Source: Desulfurobacteriaceae bacterium
GTDB lineage: Bacteria; Aquificota; Aquificia; Desulfurobacteriales; Desulfurobacteriaceae
Reading direction: 5' to 3'
DNA: 42,892 nt
NCBI GenBank assembly: GCA_026987115.1
Contig: JALSNF010000029.1
Location: 1-42,892, forward strand
Shown here: positions 1 to 9,297 of the stretch, one piece after another
Layout of the letters: the number at the start of each line of letters is the position of its first letter
How positions within the stretch are numbered: position 1 is the first letter of the stretch
The notes under the pieces: model-generated
The model's database searches: none
Seen by the model: the letters and a program-made list of their open reading frames with translations, nothing else
What the model was told of the DNA's origin: nothing
Translations under genes and position numbers: made by a program

Positions 1-66
1 GTCAGGCTCAATCTCTTGAGCGTATATGTAAACAGGAACTCTCCCCTCAACTACTTTCGGCTCCAC
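1..66 (-). CDS. 5' end of an unidentified minus-strand gene (partial)
   Basis: An open frame of 22 codons runs from a GTG at 64-66 to the window edge without a stop. It is preceded on its own strand by a good ribosome site (AAGGAGAG at about 71-78). The visible start reads MEPKVVEGRVPVYIYAQEIE. The gene is divergent from acn and shares its 5' region. The Pro-Val-x-Ile-aromatic start followed by acidic residues is vaguely like the beginning of RtcB-type RNA ligases, but 22 residues cannot establish this and no function is claimed. Confidence 0.5.
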   Translation of the reverse strand, partial: MEPKVVEGRVPVYIYAQEIEPD

Positions 67-94
67 TTTCTCTCCTTGAATTTTTTACAAAATT

Positions 95-123
95 TTTACA
101 TAATTTCGGAGGTTATATACAAT
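95..123 (+). promoter_or_regulatory. Candidate sigma-70-type promoter for the acn-icd-aclBA cluster
   Basis: TTTACA at 95-100 and TACAAT at 118-123 are separated by 17 bases. This is a near-consensus -35/-10 pair in an AT-rich divergent spacer, and the acn ribosome site AGGAGGAGA follows at 142-150. Transcription would start near 130. It is the only good promoter-like pair seen ahead of the carbon-fixation genes. Assignment is by motif only. Confidence 0.5.
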
Positions 124-151
124 TTAAAAGTTAATTAATATAGGAGGAGAA

Positions 152-2104
152 ATGGGACTAAACATCGTCCAGAAAATCCTTAAAACCCATCTCGTTGAAG
201 GGGACATGACCCCGGGAAAACCAATTGCCATTAAAATTGACCAGACGCTAACTCAAGACGCAACGGGAACCATGGCTTACCTTCACTTTGAGGCTATGGG
301 ACTTCCAAAAGTCCAAACGGAGCTCTCAGTCTCCTACGTTGACCACAACACCCTTCAGGCAGGAGGGCCAGAAAACGCAAACGACCACCTATTCCTTCAA
401 ACGGTAGCGGCAAAATACGGAATTTACTTTAGCAAAGCTGGAAACGGAATATGCCACCAAGTTCACCTTGAAAGGTTTGCAATTCCAGGGAAAACCCTTC
501 TAGGTTCAGACTCCCACACTCCAACTGCCGGCGGAATAGGAATGCTTGCAATCGGAGCCGGAGGAATGGACGTAGCCCTTGCAATGGCAGGAGAGCCCTT
601 CTACCTTACAATGCCCAAAGTCGTAAGGGTAAACCTCTACGGCAAGCTAAAGCCTTTCGTCTCTGCAAAGGACATAATCCTTGAGCTCCTCCGCAGGTTA
701 ACTGTTAAAGGAGGAGTAGGAAAGATATTTGAATACGGAGGAGAAGGAGTCAAGTACCTAACTGTTCCAGAAAGGGCAACAATAACAAACATGGGAGCAG
801 AGCTTGGAGCAACAACCTCAATCTTCCCAAGCGATGAGCAAACATACCTATACATGAAAGCTCAAGGAAGGGAAGCTCAGTGGAGACCCCTTGAAGCGGA
901 CCCAGACGCAACTTACGACGAAGTCATAGACATAGACCTTTCAGAGCTTGAGCCTCTAATTGCCTGCCCACACATGCCCGACAACGTTAAGAAGGTAAAA
1001 GAAGTAGAAGGATTGAGAGTTCACCAAGTAGCAATCGGTTCCTGCACAAACTCCTCCTACTTAGACCTTAAAAGGGTAGGAGAGATGTTTAAACAAACAG
1101 GCAAGATGGTGCACCCCCTCGTATCTGCAGCCATCTCCCCGGGCTCTAAACAGGTCTTAAGAATGATGGACAAAGAAGGCTACTACGACGTTTTCTTAAG
1201 GGCAGGTTTTAGGATACTTGAAAACGCTTGCGGTCCTTGCATAGGAATGGGATTTGCTCCTCCTTCAGGGGGCGTCTCCGTTAGGACTTTTAACAGGAAC
1301 TTCTACGGCCGCTCAGGGACAAAAGATGCCGAAGTTTACCTAGCATCACCTGAAACTGCAGCTGCAACGGCTATGAAGGGAGTAATAACAGACCCAAGGG
1401 ATTTAGGTCTTGAAGAGATTAAAGTATTCCTTCCAGAGAAGTTTGAAATTGACGACTCAATGATTTACGCTCCAGCTGCAGACCCTGACGAGGTTGAAGT
1501 ATTTAAAGGGCCAACAATCAATTATGTAGGATATAAGGAACCTTTAGGAGACAAGCTTGAAGGGGAAGTCCTCCTTAAAGTGGGAGACAACATAACCACA
1601 GACCACATCATCCCGGGAGGAGCCAAAATCCTTCCTCTGCGTTCAAACATCCCTGCAATCTCAGAGTACGTTTACTCGGTTGTTGACGAAACCTTCGCCC
1701 AAAGGGCAAAGGAGAAAGGAGGAGGCTTTATAGTAGGAGGAGAGAACTACGGACAGGGTTCTTCCAGAGAGCACGCAGCAATCGGCCCAATGTACTTAGG
1801 AATAAAAGCAGTTATAGCTAAGTCTTTTGCCCGCATTCACCACGCAAACTTAATAAACTTTGGAATACTTCCCCTTGTATTTGTAAACAAGGAAGACTAC
1901 GACAAGATTGACCAAGGAGACCTCCTTGAAATAGACCTTTCAAACTTCGCTCCTGGAGATGACAACATAATTACCGTTATAAACAGGACAAAGGGAATCT
2001 CCATTCCGACCAAACACGGCCTTAACAAGAGGCAAGTAGAGATAATCAAGGCCGGGGGGGTTCTTGCTTACGTTAAGAAGAAGTTTGAAGGCAAAACCAA
2101 CTAA
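152..2104 (+). CDS. acn: Aconitate hydratase (aconitase), single-chain 4Fe-4S type
   Basis: Interconverts citrate and isocitrate through cis-aconitate in the cytoplasm. In a reductive TCA cycle it runs from isocitrate toward citrate and so feeds the citrate lyase encoded downstream. The 650-residue protein shows the family layout. Substrate and cluster-binding parts fill roughly residues 1-440, with the cluster cysteines at C298 (GSCTNSS) and C360/C363 (CGPCIG). A swivel domain near the C-terminus carries the GQGSSREHA motif. The length is that of the compact bacterial form, shorter than the ~890-residue AcnA. The ATG at 152 is preceded by AGGAGGAGA. It is the first gene of a run that continues with icd, aclB and aclA. 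Confidence 0.95.
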   Translation: MGLNIVQKILKTHLVEGDMTPGKPIAIKIDQTLTQDATGTMAYLHFEAMGLPKVQTELSVSYVDHNTLQAGGPENANDHLFLQTVAAKYGIYFSKAGNGICHQVHLERFAIPGKTLLGSDSHTPTAGGIGMLAIGAGGMDVALAMAGEPFYLTMPKVVRVNLYGKLKPFVSAKDIILELLRRLTVKGGVGKIFEYGGEGVKYLTVPERATITNMGAELGATTSIFPSDEQTYLYMKAQGREAQWRPLEADPDATYDEVIDIDLSELEPLIACPHMPDNVKKVKEVEGLRVHQVAIGSCTNSSYLDLKRVGEMFKQTGKMVHPLVSAAISPGSKQVLRMMDKEGYYDVFLRAGFRILENACGPCIGMGFAPPSGGVSVRTFNRNFYGRSGTKDAEVYLASPETAAATAMKGVITDPRDLGLEEIKVFLPEKFEIDDSMIYAPAADPDEVEVFKGPTINYVGYKEPLGDKLEGEVLLKVGDNITTDHIIPGGAKILPLRSNIPAISEYVYSVVDETFAQRAKEKGGGFIVGGENYGQGSSREHAAIGPMYLGIKAVIAKSFARIHHANLINFGILPLVFVNKEDYDKIDQGDLLEIDLSNFAPGDDNIITVINRTKGISIPTKHGLNKRQVEIIKAGGVLAYVKKKFEGKTN

Positions 2105-2107
2105 TTT

Positions 2108-2125
2108 GGGGAGGTTTTCCTCCCC
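2108..2125 (+). terminator. Hairpin between acn and icd, possibly a weak terminator or processing site
   Basis: GGGGAGG at 2108-2114, a TTTT loop and CCTCCCC at 2119-2125 form a perfect 7-bp stem immediately after the acn stop. Only TTT and then mixed sequence follows, so as an intrinsic terminator it is weak. It may tune expression between acn and icd or protect mRNA ends. Confidence 0.45.
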
Positions 2126-2157
2126 TTTAACCTTAAAACTAAAGGAGGAGAGGAGAA

Positions 2158-4365
2158 ATGGCAAAAAGGCCAGTGGTAGTTTGGACGAAAACAGATGAAG
2201 CACCATTACTTGCAACTTATTCCCTTCTTCCTATTATAAAGCAATACCTAAAACATGCAGATGTTGAAGTTGACCTTAAAGACATATCTCTTGCGGGAAG
2301 GATTCTCGCTCAGTTTGGTTATCAACCAGACGACCTTGCTTACCTTGGAGAACTCGTTTGGAAACCTGAAGCAAACATAGTTAAGCTTCCCAACATCTCA
2401 GCTTCCGTTCCTCAGCTAATTGAAGCTATAAAGGAGCTCCAATCTCAAGGGTACGACCTTCCAGACTACCCCGAAAACCCGCAAACCGAGGAAGAGAGAG
2501 AAATTAAGGCTAAGTACGACAAGTGTGTAGGTTCCGTAGTCAACCCAATTTTAAGGCAAGGGAACTCCGACAGGAGGATTGCTCCTCCGGTTAAGAACTA
2601 CGCCAAAAAACACCCTCACAAGATGAGGGAAGTTTCTCCAAAGTCTGAAAGCTATGTAGCTTACATGAAAAGCGGAGACTTCTATGAGAACGAAAAGTCT
2701 ATAACGATTAAGAAGGACGGCAAAATTCGCTATGAGTTCGTAGATAGGGACGGAAACGTTCAAGTTCTAAAAGAGATAGAAGTAGGAATGGGAGACGTAA
2801 TAGACGGAACATTTATGAGCCGTAGAAAGTTAAAGGAATTCCTTGAAGAAGTAATAAACGACGCTAAAGAGAAGGACATACTCTTTTCCCTCCACGTTAA
2901 AGCTACGATGATGAAAGTCTCAGACCCTGCAATATTTGGGGACGCAATAAGGGTTTTCTTTAAAAAGCTTTTTGAAAGGCACGGGAAGGAGCTCCAAGAA
3001 ATAGGCTTTGACCCGAACAAAGGCCTCATTGACCTTGAAAATAAACTCTCAAAACTACCTCCAGAAAAACAAGAAGAAATTAAGAAAACCTTGGAAGAAA
3101 TCTACAAAGAGCAACCGCGCCTTTACATGGTTGACTCAGACAAAGGCATTACAAACCTCCACAGGCCAAACGACGTGATAATTGACGCTTCAATTCCTGC
3201 TGTAATTAAAAACGGCCTTCAAGGTTGGGGACCAAGTGGAGAAACCGAAGACTGCGTCATAACTGTTCCAGATAGGTGTTATGCAACAATGTACTCAGAG
3301 ATTGTAGAAGACGCTAAAGTTAGAGGACAGTTTGACCCAACGAAAGTTGGAACAGTTCAGAACGTAGGCCTTATGGCAATGAAAGCCGAAGAGTACGGCT
3401 CCCACGATAAAACCTTCTTCCCACCTGCAGACGGGAAAATCAGGATAGTTGACGAAGAAGGGAACATTCTAATGGAACACGAACTAGAAGAGGGAGACAT
3501 CTATAGGAGCTGCCACACAAAAGACATTGCAATAAGAGACTGGGTAAAGTTGGCAGTTAACAGAGCTAAGGAAACAGGTCTTCCAATAGTCTTCTGGCTT
3601 GACTCTTTAAGGGCTCACGATAGAGAACTGATAGAAAAGGTCAAGGAAGAGCTCAACAAGTACGACCTAGAAGGCGTTGAGTACTACATTAAACCTCCAA
3701 GGGAGGCTATGAAGTTTACCCTAGAGAGGTTTAGAAAAGGCCTTGACACCATCTCCGTTACCGGAAACGTTTTAAGGGACTACTTAACGGACCTATTCCC
3801 GATTATTGAAGTTGGAACCTCAGCAAGGGCACTCTCAATAGTTCCCCTAATTGCAGGAGGTGGACTATTTGAAACCGGTGCTGGAGGTTCAGCACCTAAG
3901 CACGTTCAGCAGTTTACAAAAGAGGGACACTTAAGGTGGGACAGCTTAGGAGAGTACCTTGCACTTGTAGAGTCTCTAAAGCTCGCCTACAAACAAGGTG
4001 GAAGTGAGAACAAGAAAATACTTGTTATGGCAGAAACCCTCTCAAAGGCTGTTGAACGCTACCTTAACAACGACAAGACTCCAAAGAGGAAGGTAGGTCA
4101 GCTTGACACAAGGGGAAGCCACTACTGGCTTGCCCGCTACTGGGCCGAAGAGCTTGCAGCTCAAAATGAAGATGCCGAACTTGCAAAAGTGTTTGAACCG
4201 ATAGCTGCAAAGCTGATAGAGAACGAGGAGAAAATCCTCTCAGAGATAGCACAAACTGAAGGCTCTCCAAAGGACATTGGAGGCTACTACCACCCCAACG
4301 ACGAAAAGGCAAACGCTGCCATGAGACCTTCTAAGACCCTTAACGAGATAATTGAAAGCCTGTAA
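2158..4365 (+). CDS. icd: Monomeric-type NADP-dependent isocitrate dehydrogenase
   Basis: Interconverts isocitrate and 2-oxoglutarate + CO2. In this context it probably runs as reductive carboxylation of 2-oxoglutarate using NADPH. At 735 residues it matches the large monomeric IDH family rather than the ~400-residue dimeric enzymes. The N-terminus ([17 protein letters not shown]) and interior segments such as [20 protein letters not shown] and [13 protein letters not shown] are characteristic of that family. A family cofactor preference for NADP is established knowledge; it was not derived here. The start ATG has AAAGGAGGAG upstream. It is preceded by a small hairpin and followed by a strong terminator, so it can be expressed separately from the citrate lyase genes. 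Confidence 0.93.
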   Translation: MAKRPVVVWTKTDEAPLLATYSLLPIIKQYLKHADVEVDLKDISLAGRILAQFGYQPDDLAYLGELVWKPEANIVKLPNISASVPQLIEAIKELQSQGYDLPDYPENPQTEEEREIKAKYDKCVGSVVNPILRQGNSDRRIAPPVKNYAKKHPHKMREVSPKSESYVAYMKSGDFYENEKSITIKKDGKIRYEFVDRDGNVQVLKEIEVGMGDVIDGTFMSRRKLKEFLEEVINDAKEKDILFSLHVKATMMKVSDPAIFGDAIRVFFKKLFERHGKELQEIGFDPNKGLIDLENKLSKLPPEKQEEIKKTLEEIYKEQPRLYMVDSDKGITNLHRPNDVIIDASIPAVIKNGLQGWGPSGETEDCVITVPDRCYATMYSEIVEDAKVRGQFDPTKVGTVQNVGLMAMKAEEYGSHDKTFFPPADGKIRIVDEEGNILMEHELEEGDIYRSCHTKDIAIRDWVKLAVNRAKETGLPIVFWLDSLRAHDRELIEKVKEELNKYDLEGVEYYIKPPREAMKFTLERFRKGLDTISVTGNVLRDYLTDLFPIIEVGTSARALSIVPLIAGGGLFETGAGGSAPKHVQQFTKEGHLRWDSLGEYLALVESLKLAYKQGGSENKKILVMAETLSKAVERYLNNDKTPKRKVGQLDTRGSHYWLARYWAEELAAQNEDAELAKVFEPIAAKLIENEEKILSEIAQTEGSPKDIGGYYHPNDEKANAAMRPSKTLNEIIESL

Positions 4366-4392
4366 ACAATGTGTAAAAAAGTTGTTAAAATT

Positions 4393-4417
4393 GGGGGGCA
4401 GCTAAGCCCCCCTTTTT
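4393..4417 (+). terminator. Rho-independent terminator between icd and aclB
   Basis: GGGGGGC (4393-4399), loop AGCTAA, GCCCCCC (4406-4412) and five T residues form a textbook intrinsic terminator. The aclB start codon lies only 30 bases further on, with no clear promoter between. Either termination is partial and sets the acn/icd to acl ratio, or an acl promoter overlaps this region. Confidence 0.75.
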
Positions 4418-4446
4418 AATATGAAAGCACTTAAAAGGAGGAATAG

Positions 4447-5748
4447 ATGGCTCAGAGAGGAATTAGGGAGTACGACGGCAAGAGGATACTTGCCCAACAC
4501 TGGAAGGAGTACTTCGCTCCTGAATTTGAGTATGACTTTAAGTCGGTTCTGGTGACCCCAGAAACAGACCTTGACTCTCTCCCTGAAAAGTACCCTTGGT
4601 TAAAGGAGCTCCCCTTAGTTGCTAAGCCAGACATGCTCTTTGGGAAAAGGGGAAAGTTGGGGCTTATTCTCTTTAAAAAAGAGAAACCTTGCGATGTTGA
4701 CTATGAGACTGCAAAGAAGTGGATAAGAGAGAAGATGGAAGAAGAAGTTGAAATTAAAGGCAAAAAAGGGAAACTTACCCACTTCCTAATTGAACCTTGC
4801 GTTCCCCACGCTCCAGAAGACGAGTACTACGTAGCTATGACCTTAGGATACGACGGAGACCACATATACATGTCTGCATTTGGAGGAATTGATGTTGAAG
4901 AAAACTGGGACAAGGTAAAAGAGGTGGTTATACCTCCCCTTGCAACAGAGGAGGAGATAGACAGGCTCATAGAGGAAAACGTACCTCAAGAGATTAAGGA
5001 CAAAGAAAAGTACGCAGACTTTGTAAAAAGACTTTATAGGTTCTTTAGGGACATGCACTTTGCTTACTTAGAAATTAACCCTCTGGTTATGGTTGAAAAC
5101 AAGGTATATCCATTAGACTTTGTAGGAAGGGTTGACGACACGGCCCAGTTCCTCGTTGGCAGGAAGTGGGGAGAGCTTGAATTCCCCGCAGGCTTTGGCG
5201 GAGAGCTCTCTCCAGAAGAGAAGTACATAAAGGAGATGGACGAAAAGTCCGGAGCTTCCTTAAAGCTAACAATCCTTAACCCTGAAGGCAGGATATGGAC
5301 CCTTGTTGCAGGAGGAGGAGCATCTGTAGTTTACGCAGACACAGTAGCAGACCTTGGATATGTTAAAGAGCTTGCAAACTACGGAGAGTACTCAGGAAAC
5401 CCTTCAAGGGCAGAAACCAGAGAGTACGTAAAGACAGTATTAGACCTTATGACACGCCACAAAGACCCTCAAGGAAGGCCAAAAATTCTAATAATCGGTG
5501 GAGCCATCGCTAACTTTACAGATGTTGCCAAGACCTTTGACGGAATTATTGACGCATTAAAAGAGTATGCAGACAAGCTTAAAGAGGTTGGCGTAAAGAT
5601 ATACGTCCGCCGCGGAGGTCCAAACTACGAGGTAGGACTTGCAAAAATCAAAAAGGCAGCAGAAGAGCTTGGACTCCCTATAGAAGTTTACGGACCTGAA
5701 ACCCACATTACGGCAATTGTTGAAAAAGCCTTAAAGGAGAATCCGTAA
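4447..5748 (+). CDS. aclB: ATP citrate lyase, ATP-grasp subunit (AclB)
   Basis: With AclA it cleaves citrate with ATP and CoA to acetyl-CoA and oxaloacetate, the defining step of the reductive TCA cycle. The 433-residue chain corresponds to the N-terminal third of animal ATP citrate lyase and to the small subunit of green sulfur bacteria (about 400 residues). An ATP-grasp/succinyl-CoA-synthetase-beta-like part comes first, with KPDMLFGKRGKLGL near residue 60. A citrate-binding Rossmann-like part with a Gly-rich VAGGGASVVYAD segment follows. The start codon has AAAAGGAGGAATAG upstream. A 15-base gap with its own AAAGGAGG separates it from aclA, as expected for co-translated subunits. Confidence 0.95.
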   Translation: MAQRGIREYDGKRILAQHWKEYFAPEFEYDFKSVLVTPETDLDSLPEKYPWLKELPLVAKPDMLFGKRGKLGLILFKKEKPCDVDYETAKKWIREKMEEEVEIKGKKGKLTHFLIEPCVPHAPEDEYYVAMTLGYDGDHIYMSAFGGIDVEENWDKVKEVVIPPLATEEEIDRLIEENVPQEIKDKEKYADFVKRLYRFFRDMHFAYLEINPLVMVENKVYPLDFVGRVDDTAQFLVGRKWGELEFPAGFGGELSPEEKYIKEMDEKSGASLKLTILNPEGRIWTLVAGGGASVVYADTVADLGYVKELANYGEYSGNPSRAETREYVKTVLDLMTRHKDPQGRPKILIIGGAIANFTDVAKTFDGIIDALKEYADKLKEVGVKIYVRRGGPNYEVGLAKIKKAAEELGLPIEVYGPETHITAIVEKALKENP

Positions 5749-5763
5749 GTAAAGGAGGGAAAA

Positions 5764-7614
5764 ATGGCAAGGCCAGACTACATACTCTTTGATAGAGACA
5801 CAAAGGCTATTTTCTGGAACTTAAACAGAAACGCTATTCAGAGAATGCTTGACTACGATTACCTAGTAGGACGCTCACCTTCAATAGTTGCAATAGTAGC
5901 ACCCACTCAAAGCAGGAAGTTTGAGAAATTCTTTTATGGAACTCAGGAAATTATGATTCCCATATACCGCTCAACAACAGAAGCTGCCCAAGCTCACCCT
6001 GAAGCAGACGTTTTAGTTAACTTTGCCTCTTTTAGGACTGCTTACGACGTAACGGTAGAAGCCTTAAACATCCCAACAATAAGGACTATAGCCATAACTG
6101 CAGAAGGTATCCCTGAAAGGCTTGCAAGGGACATGGCGGCAAGGGCTAAAAAAGAAGGCAAGTGGATTATAGGTCCTGCAACTGTAGGGGGAATTGCAGC
6201 CGGTGCCTTTAGAATAGGAAACGCCGGTGGAACCCTTCAAAACATAGTTAAGTCAAAACTCCACAGGCCGGGCTCCTGCGGTCTCGTAACCCGTTCAGGT
6301 GGTCTCTTTAATGAGCTTTCAAACATAATTGCAAGGAATGCTGACGGGATAGTGGAAGGTATAGCTATCGGTGGAGATAGGTTCCCGGGCTCAGACTTTT
6401 TAGACCACCTCTTAAGGTTCCAGAAAAACCCTCAAGTTAAGTACATGATTATGTTAGGCGAAGTTGGAGGAGAGCTTGAGTATAAGGTTGCAGAGGCTAT
6501 AAAGAGGGGAGACATAACAAAGCCTGTAATAGCTTGGTGTATAGGAACGATAGCAAAGCACTTTGGAGGGGAAGTTCAGTTTGGCCACGCAGGTGCAAAA
6601 GCAGGAGCCGACAGGGAAACCGCCGACGCTAAAAACAGAGCTCTTAAGGAAGCTGGAGCAATAGTCCCAGACTCCTTTAACGACTTCCCAGAGGTTATAA
6701 GAAGCGTCTATGAAGAGCTTAAAGCTAAAGGAGAGATAGGAGAGATTGAAGAACCAGAAGTTCCGCCAATACCCGAAGATTACGATAAAGCAAGGAAGGC
6801 CGGGAAAGTAAGGCGTCCTACCCACTTTATCTGTACGATTTCAGACGACAGAGGAGAAGAGGCTACTTACTGTGGAGTACCGATTTCTGAGGTCGTAGAA
6901 AAAGGGTACTCAATTGCAGACGTAATAGGGCTTCTCTGGTTTAAGAGGAAGTTTCCCCAGTGGGCAAGCAAGTTTATAGACATGGTTATTAAAATAGTTG
7001 CAGACCACGGTCCTGCGGTTTCAGGTGCCCACAACGCAAAAGTAACGGCAAGGGCAGGCAAAGACCTTATTTCCTCCTTAGTTAGCGGTCTTTTAACTAT
7101 AGGACCAAGGTTCGGTGGTGCAATTGACGGAGCTGCCAAGTACTTTAAGATGGCAAAAGAAAAGGGTATGGACCCTTACGAGTTTGTTGACTACATGAAA
7201 AAGGTTGAGAAAAAGCCTATTCCAGGAATAGGCCACAGGATTAAGTCAACCAAGAACCCAGATAAGAGGGTAGAGCTCCTAAAGAACTTCGCAAAGGAGA
7301 ACTTCCCGTCAACAGAGCTCCTAAACTACGCCCTTGAAGTTGAAAAGGTCACAACTGCAAAGAAAGAGAACCTGATACTCAACGTTGACGGAACGATAGG
7401 AGTTCTTTTAGTTGACATGTTTAGAAACTTGGGCTTTAGTGAGTCAGAGATAGATGAGCTCATAGAAGCCGGAGCGTTTAACGCCTTCTTCGTTCTGGGC
7501 CGTTCAATAGGCTTTATAGGCCACATTTTAGACGAAAAACGCCTTGCTATGCCCCTTTACAGGCATCCTTGGGATGACATACTCTACGACGTTAAGCGTC
7601 CGGAGGGAGTCTAA
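5764..7614 (+). CDS. aclA: ATP citrate lyase, catalytic/CoA subunit (AclA)
   Basis: Large subunit (616 residues) of the cytoplasmic citrate-cleaving complex. The N-terminal half is a succinyl-CoA-synthetase-alpha-like CoA-binding module. It ends in the phosphohistidine segment VQFGHAGAKAG, with H275 as the expected phosphorylated residue. The C-terminal ~250 residues are citrate-synthase-like, with SGAHNAKVTARAGK, GPRFGGAIDGA and PGIGHRIKS containing the expected active-site histidine. Length agrees with characterised bacterial AclA (about 608). Its stop overlaps the stop of convergent bioF by two bases, and a hairpin with a short T tract follows at once. Confidence 0.96.
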   Translation: MARPDYILFDRDTKAIFWNLNRNAIQRMLDYDYLVGRSPSIVAIVAPTQSRKFEKFFYGTQEIMIPIYRSTTEAAQAHPEADVLVNFASFRTAYDVTVEALNIPTIRTIAITAEGIPERLARDMAARAKKEGKWIIGPATVGGIAAGAFRIGNAGGTLQNIVKSKLHRPGSCGLVTRSGGLFNELSNIIARNADGIVEGIAIGGDRFPGSDFLDHLLRFQKNPQVKYMIMLGEVGGELEYKVAEAIKRGDITKPVIAWCIGTIAKHFGGEVQFGHAGAKAGADRETADAKNRALKEAGAIVPDSFNDFPEVIRSVYEELKAKGEIGEIEEPEVPPIPEDYDKARKAGKVRRPTHFICTISDDRGEEATYCGVPISEVVEKGYSIADVIGLLWFKRKFPQWASKFIDMVIKIVADHGPAVSGAHNAKVTARAGKDLISSLVSGLLTIGPRFGGAIDGAAKYFKMAKEKGMDPYEFVDYMKKVEKKPIPGIGHRIKSTKNPDKRVELLKNFAKENFPSTELLNYALEVEKVTTAKKENLILNVDGTIGVLLVDMFRNLGFSESEIDELIEAGAFNAFFVLGRSIGFIGHILDEKRLAMPLYRHPWDDILYDVKRPEGV

Positions 7615-8735
7615 ATTTCGGGGGCTCTGCCCCCTTTCATAAACCCATCAATAGCACTCCAGAGCTGTTTAAGCTCCTCTTTAGTGTGCTCCCAAGTTAT
7701 AGTTATCCTAAGCCTACTCTTTTTAACGGTTGGAGGTCTTATTGCCGGAACGAAAAATCCCCTTTCAAAGAGGTAGTTAGAGAGCCTTAAGGCGGTAGCT
7801 TCGTCTTCAACTATTAAAGGGAAAATGGCGCTTTCACTTTCTATCTTGGTAAACTCTCTAAAAAATGAGATTTTCTCCTTTAGCTCTTCCATTCTACCTT
7901 TAACTTTTTCCAAGTTCTTGAGAGTCTGACAGGCAATAAAAGGAGGAAGGGCCGTTGTGTATATGAAAGTCCTACACCTGTTGATAAGGTATTCTCTAAG
8001 CTGGGAGCTCCCAGAAACGAAAGCTCCAAATGTGCCCAAAGCTTTCCCGAGAGTTCCAACTATAACGGTATTTTCGTCAGGTTCAAGGCCAAAAAGCTCA
8101 AGGGACGAGTAGCCTATAACTCCTGTAGCGTGGGCATCATCTACTATAAGAACGCAGCCAAACTCATCCTTAACCTTAAAGAGTTCGTCCAAAGGTGCTA
8201 TGTCTCCGTCCATACTAAAGACAGAGTCGGTTATTATGAAGCAGTCTCTATACTTATGCCTGTTCTTCTTTAAAAACTCCTTTACAAAAGAGTAGTCTTT
8301 GTGGGGGTATATAACTTTCTCTGCCTTTGACAACCTGCAACCGTCAATTATAGAAGCGTGGTTTAACTCATCTGAGAGTATAAGGTCCTTTTCTTCAGCA
8401 AGGGTAGAGATAACCCCAAGGTTTGCCATATACCCTGTTGAAAAGAGAAGGGAGTCTTGACACCTCTTGATTTTCGCAAGTTCCTTCTCCAAATCCCTAT
8501 GAACTTTAAAGTTCCCGCAGATTAACCTTGAAGCACCACTTCCTGCCCCCCACTTCCTTAAACACTCACAGTCATACTCCTTTGCAAGCCCGAGATAGTC
8601 ATTTGAAGAGAAGTTAAGGAGCTCTACCTTCCCTATTCTTAGCTTCTTCCCGGGAGGGCTTTCAATATCCTTAAGGTCTCTATACAGGTTAAGTTCCTTT
8701 AACTTTTCAATCTCCCTTTCTACCCTTTCTCTCAT
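7611..8735 (-). CDS. bioF: 8-amino-7-oxononanoate synthase
   Basis: PLP enzyme of biotin synthesis condensing pimeloyl-ACP/CoA with alanine. The 374 residues show the alpha-oxoamine synthase fold. N-terminal NFSSNDYLGLA is followed by GSGASRLICGN, SDELNHASIIDG and VDDAHATG (D200/H202). The PLP lysine is K231 in GTLGKALGTFG. The related KBL (2-amino-3-ketobutyrate CoA ligase) is the main alternative, but the short length and N-terminus favour BioF. The start overlaps the end of the response-regulator gene by 29 bases, suggesting translational coupling. No other bio genes are present in the window. The C-terminal codons overlap the aclA terminator. Confidence 0.88.
   Translation of the reverse strand: MRERVEREIEKLKELNLYRDLKDIESPPGKKLRIGKVELLNFSSNDYLGLAKEYDCECLRKWGAGSGASRLICGNFKVHRDLEKELAKIKRCQDSLLFSTGYMANLGVISTLAEEKDLILSDELNHASIIDGCRLSKAEKVIYPHKDYSFVKEFLKKNRHKYRDCFIITDSVFSMDGDIAPLDELFKVKDEFGCVLIVDDAHATGVIGYSSLELFGLEPDENTVIVGTLGKALGTFGAFVSGSSQLREYLINRCRTFIYTTALPPFIACQTLKNLEKVKGRMEELKEKISFFREFTKIESESAIFPLIVEDEATALRLSNYLFERGFFVPAIRPPTVKKSRLRITITWEHTKEELKQLWSAIDGFMKGGRAPEI
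7620..7637 (+). terminator. Terminator hairpin after aclA, inside the 3' end of bioF
   Basis: GGGGGC (7620-7625), a TCT loop, GCCCCC (7629-7634) and TTT. Read on the plus strand this is a compact GC stem followed by a short T run. On the minus strand the same bases encode the last residues of BioF (GGRAPEI) and lack a T tract. It therefore looks directed at the acl transcript. Confidence 0.55.
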
Positions 8736-9297
8736 CCTTATAAGGTATTGAGTGCTTATTAAGCTTCCTGTAAAGGTTTGATATGTCTATCTCCATAAAG
8801 GAGGCGCTCTTTTTCAAGTCTCCGTTAAACTTCCTTAAAACCTTCTCTATGTAAAGCTTCTCAAACCTCTCCTTTGCCGCCTTTAAGGGAAGGGACAGGA
8901 AGTCTTCACTAAGAAAGTCCTCTGAACTTTCTTTTCTACTGTTTAGAGCTCTCTTAACTACTTCCAAGAAATCGTCATACTTTATAGGCTTTTCTATAAA
9001 GTCATAAGCGTTTAGCTTCATTGCCTTTACTGCAGTCTCTACTGTCCCGTGGCCGGAAATTATTAAAACGGGAATTTTCCTAGTAATACCTAGCCTGTTT
9101 AACTCTTCAAGGACTTCCATTCCAGGAGTTCCCGGAAGGAATAGGTCAAGGATAATTAGGTCTGGCAACACCTCCTTTACCCTGTCTATAACCCTACTTC
9201 CGAGGCTCTCTGTAAATACCGTATAGCCCTCTTCCTCAAGTATCTCTTTTAGAACTTCCCTTATAGTTCTTTCATCGTCAACTACTAGAATTTTCAT
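8707..9297 (-). CDS. Response regulator: receiver plus Fis-type HTH, no AAA+ domain
   Basis: A 196-residue two-component regulator. Receiver domain, residues 1-120: acidic pocket D7/D8, phospho-acceptor D51 in LILDLFLPG, S81 and K103. After a ~20-residue linker comes a C-terminal Fis-like HTH (about 138-188: LPLKAAKERFEKLYIEKVL, then DISNLYRKLNKH). Both halves resemble NtrX/NtrC-family proteins, but the central ~240-residue sigma-54-activating ATPase is absent, as in PrrA/RegA/ActR-type regulators. It overlaps dnaX upstream by 20 bases and bioF downstream by 29. No sensor kinase is nearby, so its signal and targets are unknown. Confidence 0.85.
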   Translation of the reverse strand: MKILVVDDERTIREVLKEILEEEGYTVFTESLGSRVIDRVKEVLPDLIILDLFLPGTPGMEVLEELNRLGITRKIPVLIISGHGTVETAVKAMKLNAYDFIEKPIKYDDFLEVVKRALNSRKESSEDFLSEDFLSLPLKAAKERFEKLYIEKVLRKFNGDLKKSASFMEIDISNLYRKLNKHSIPYKDERKGRKGD

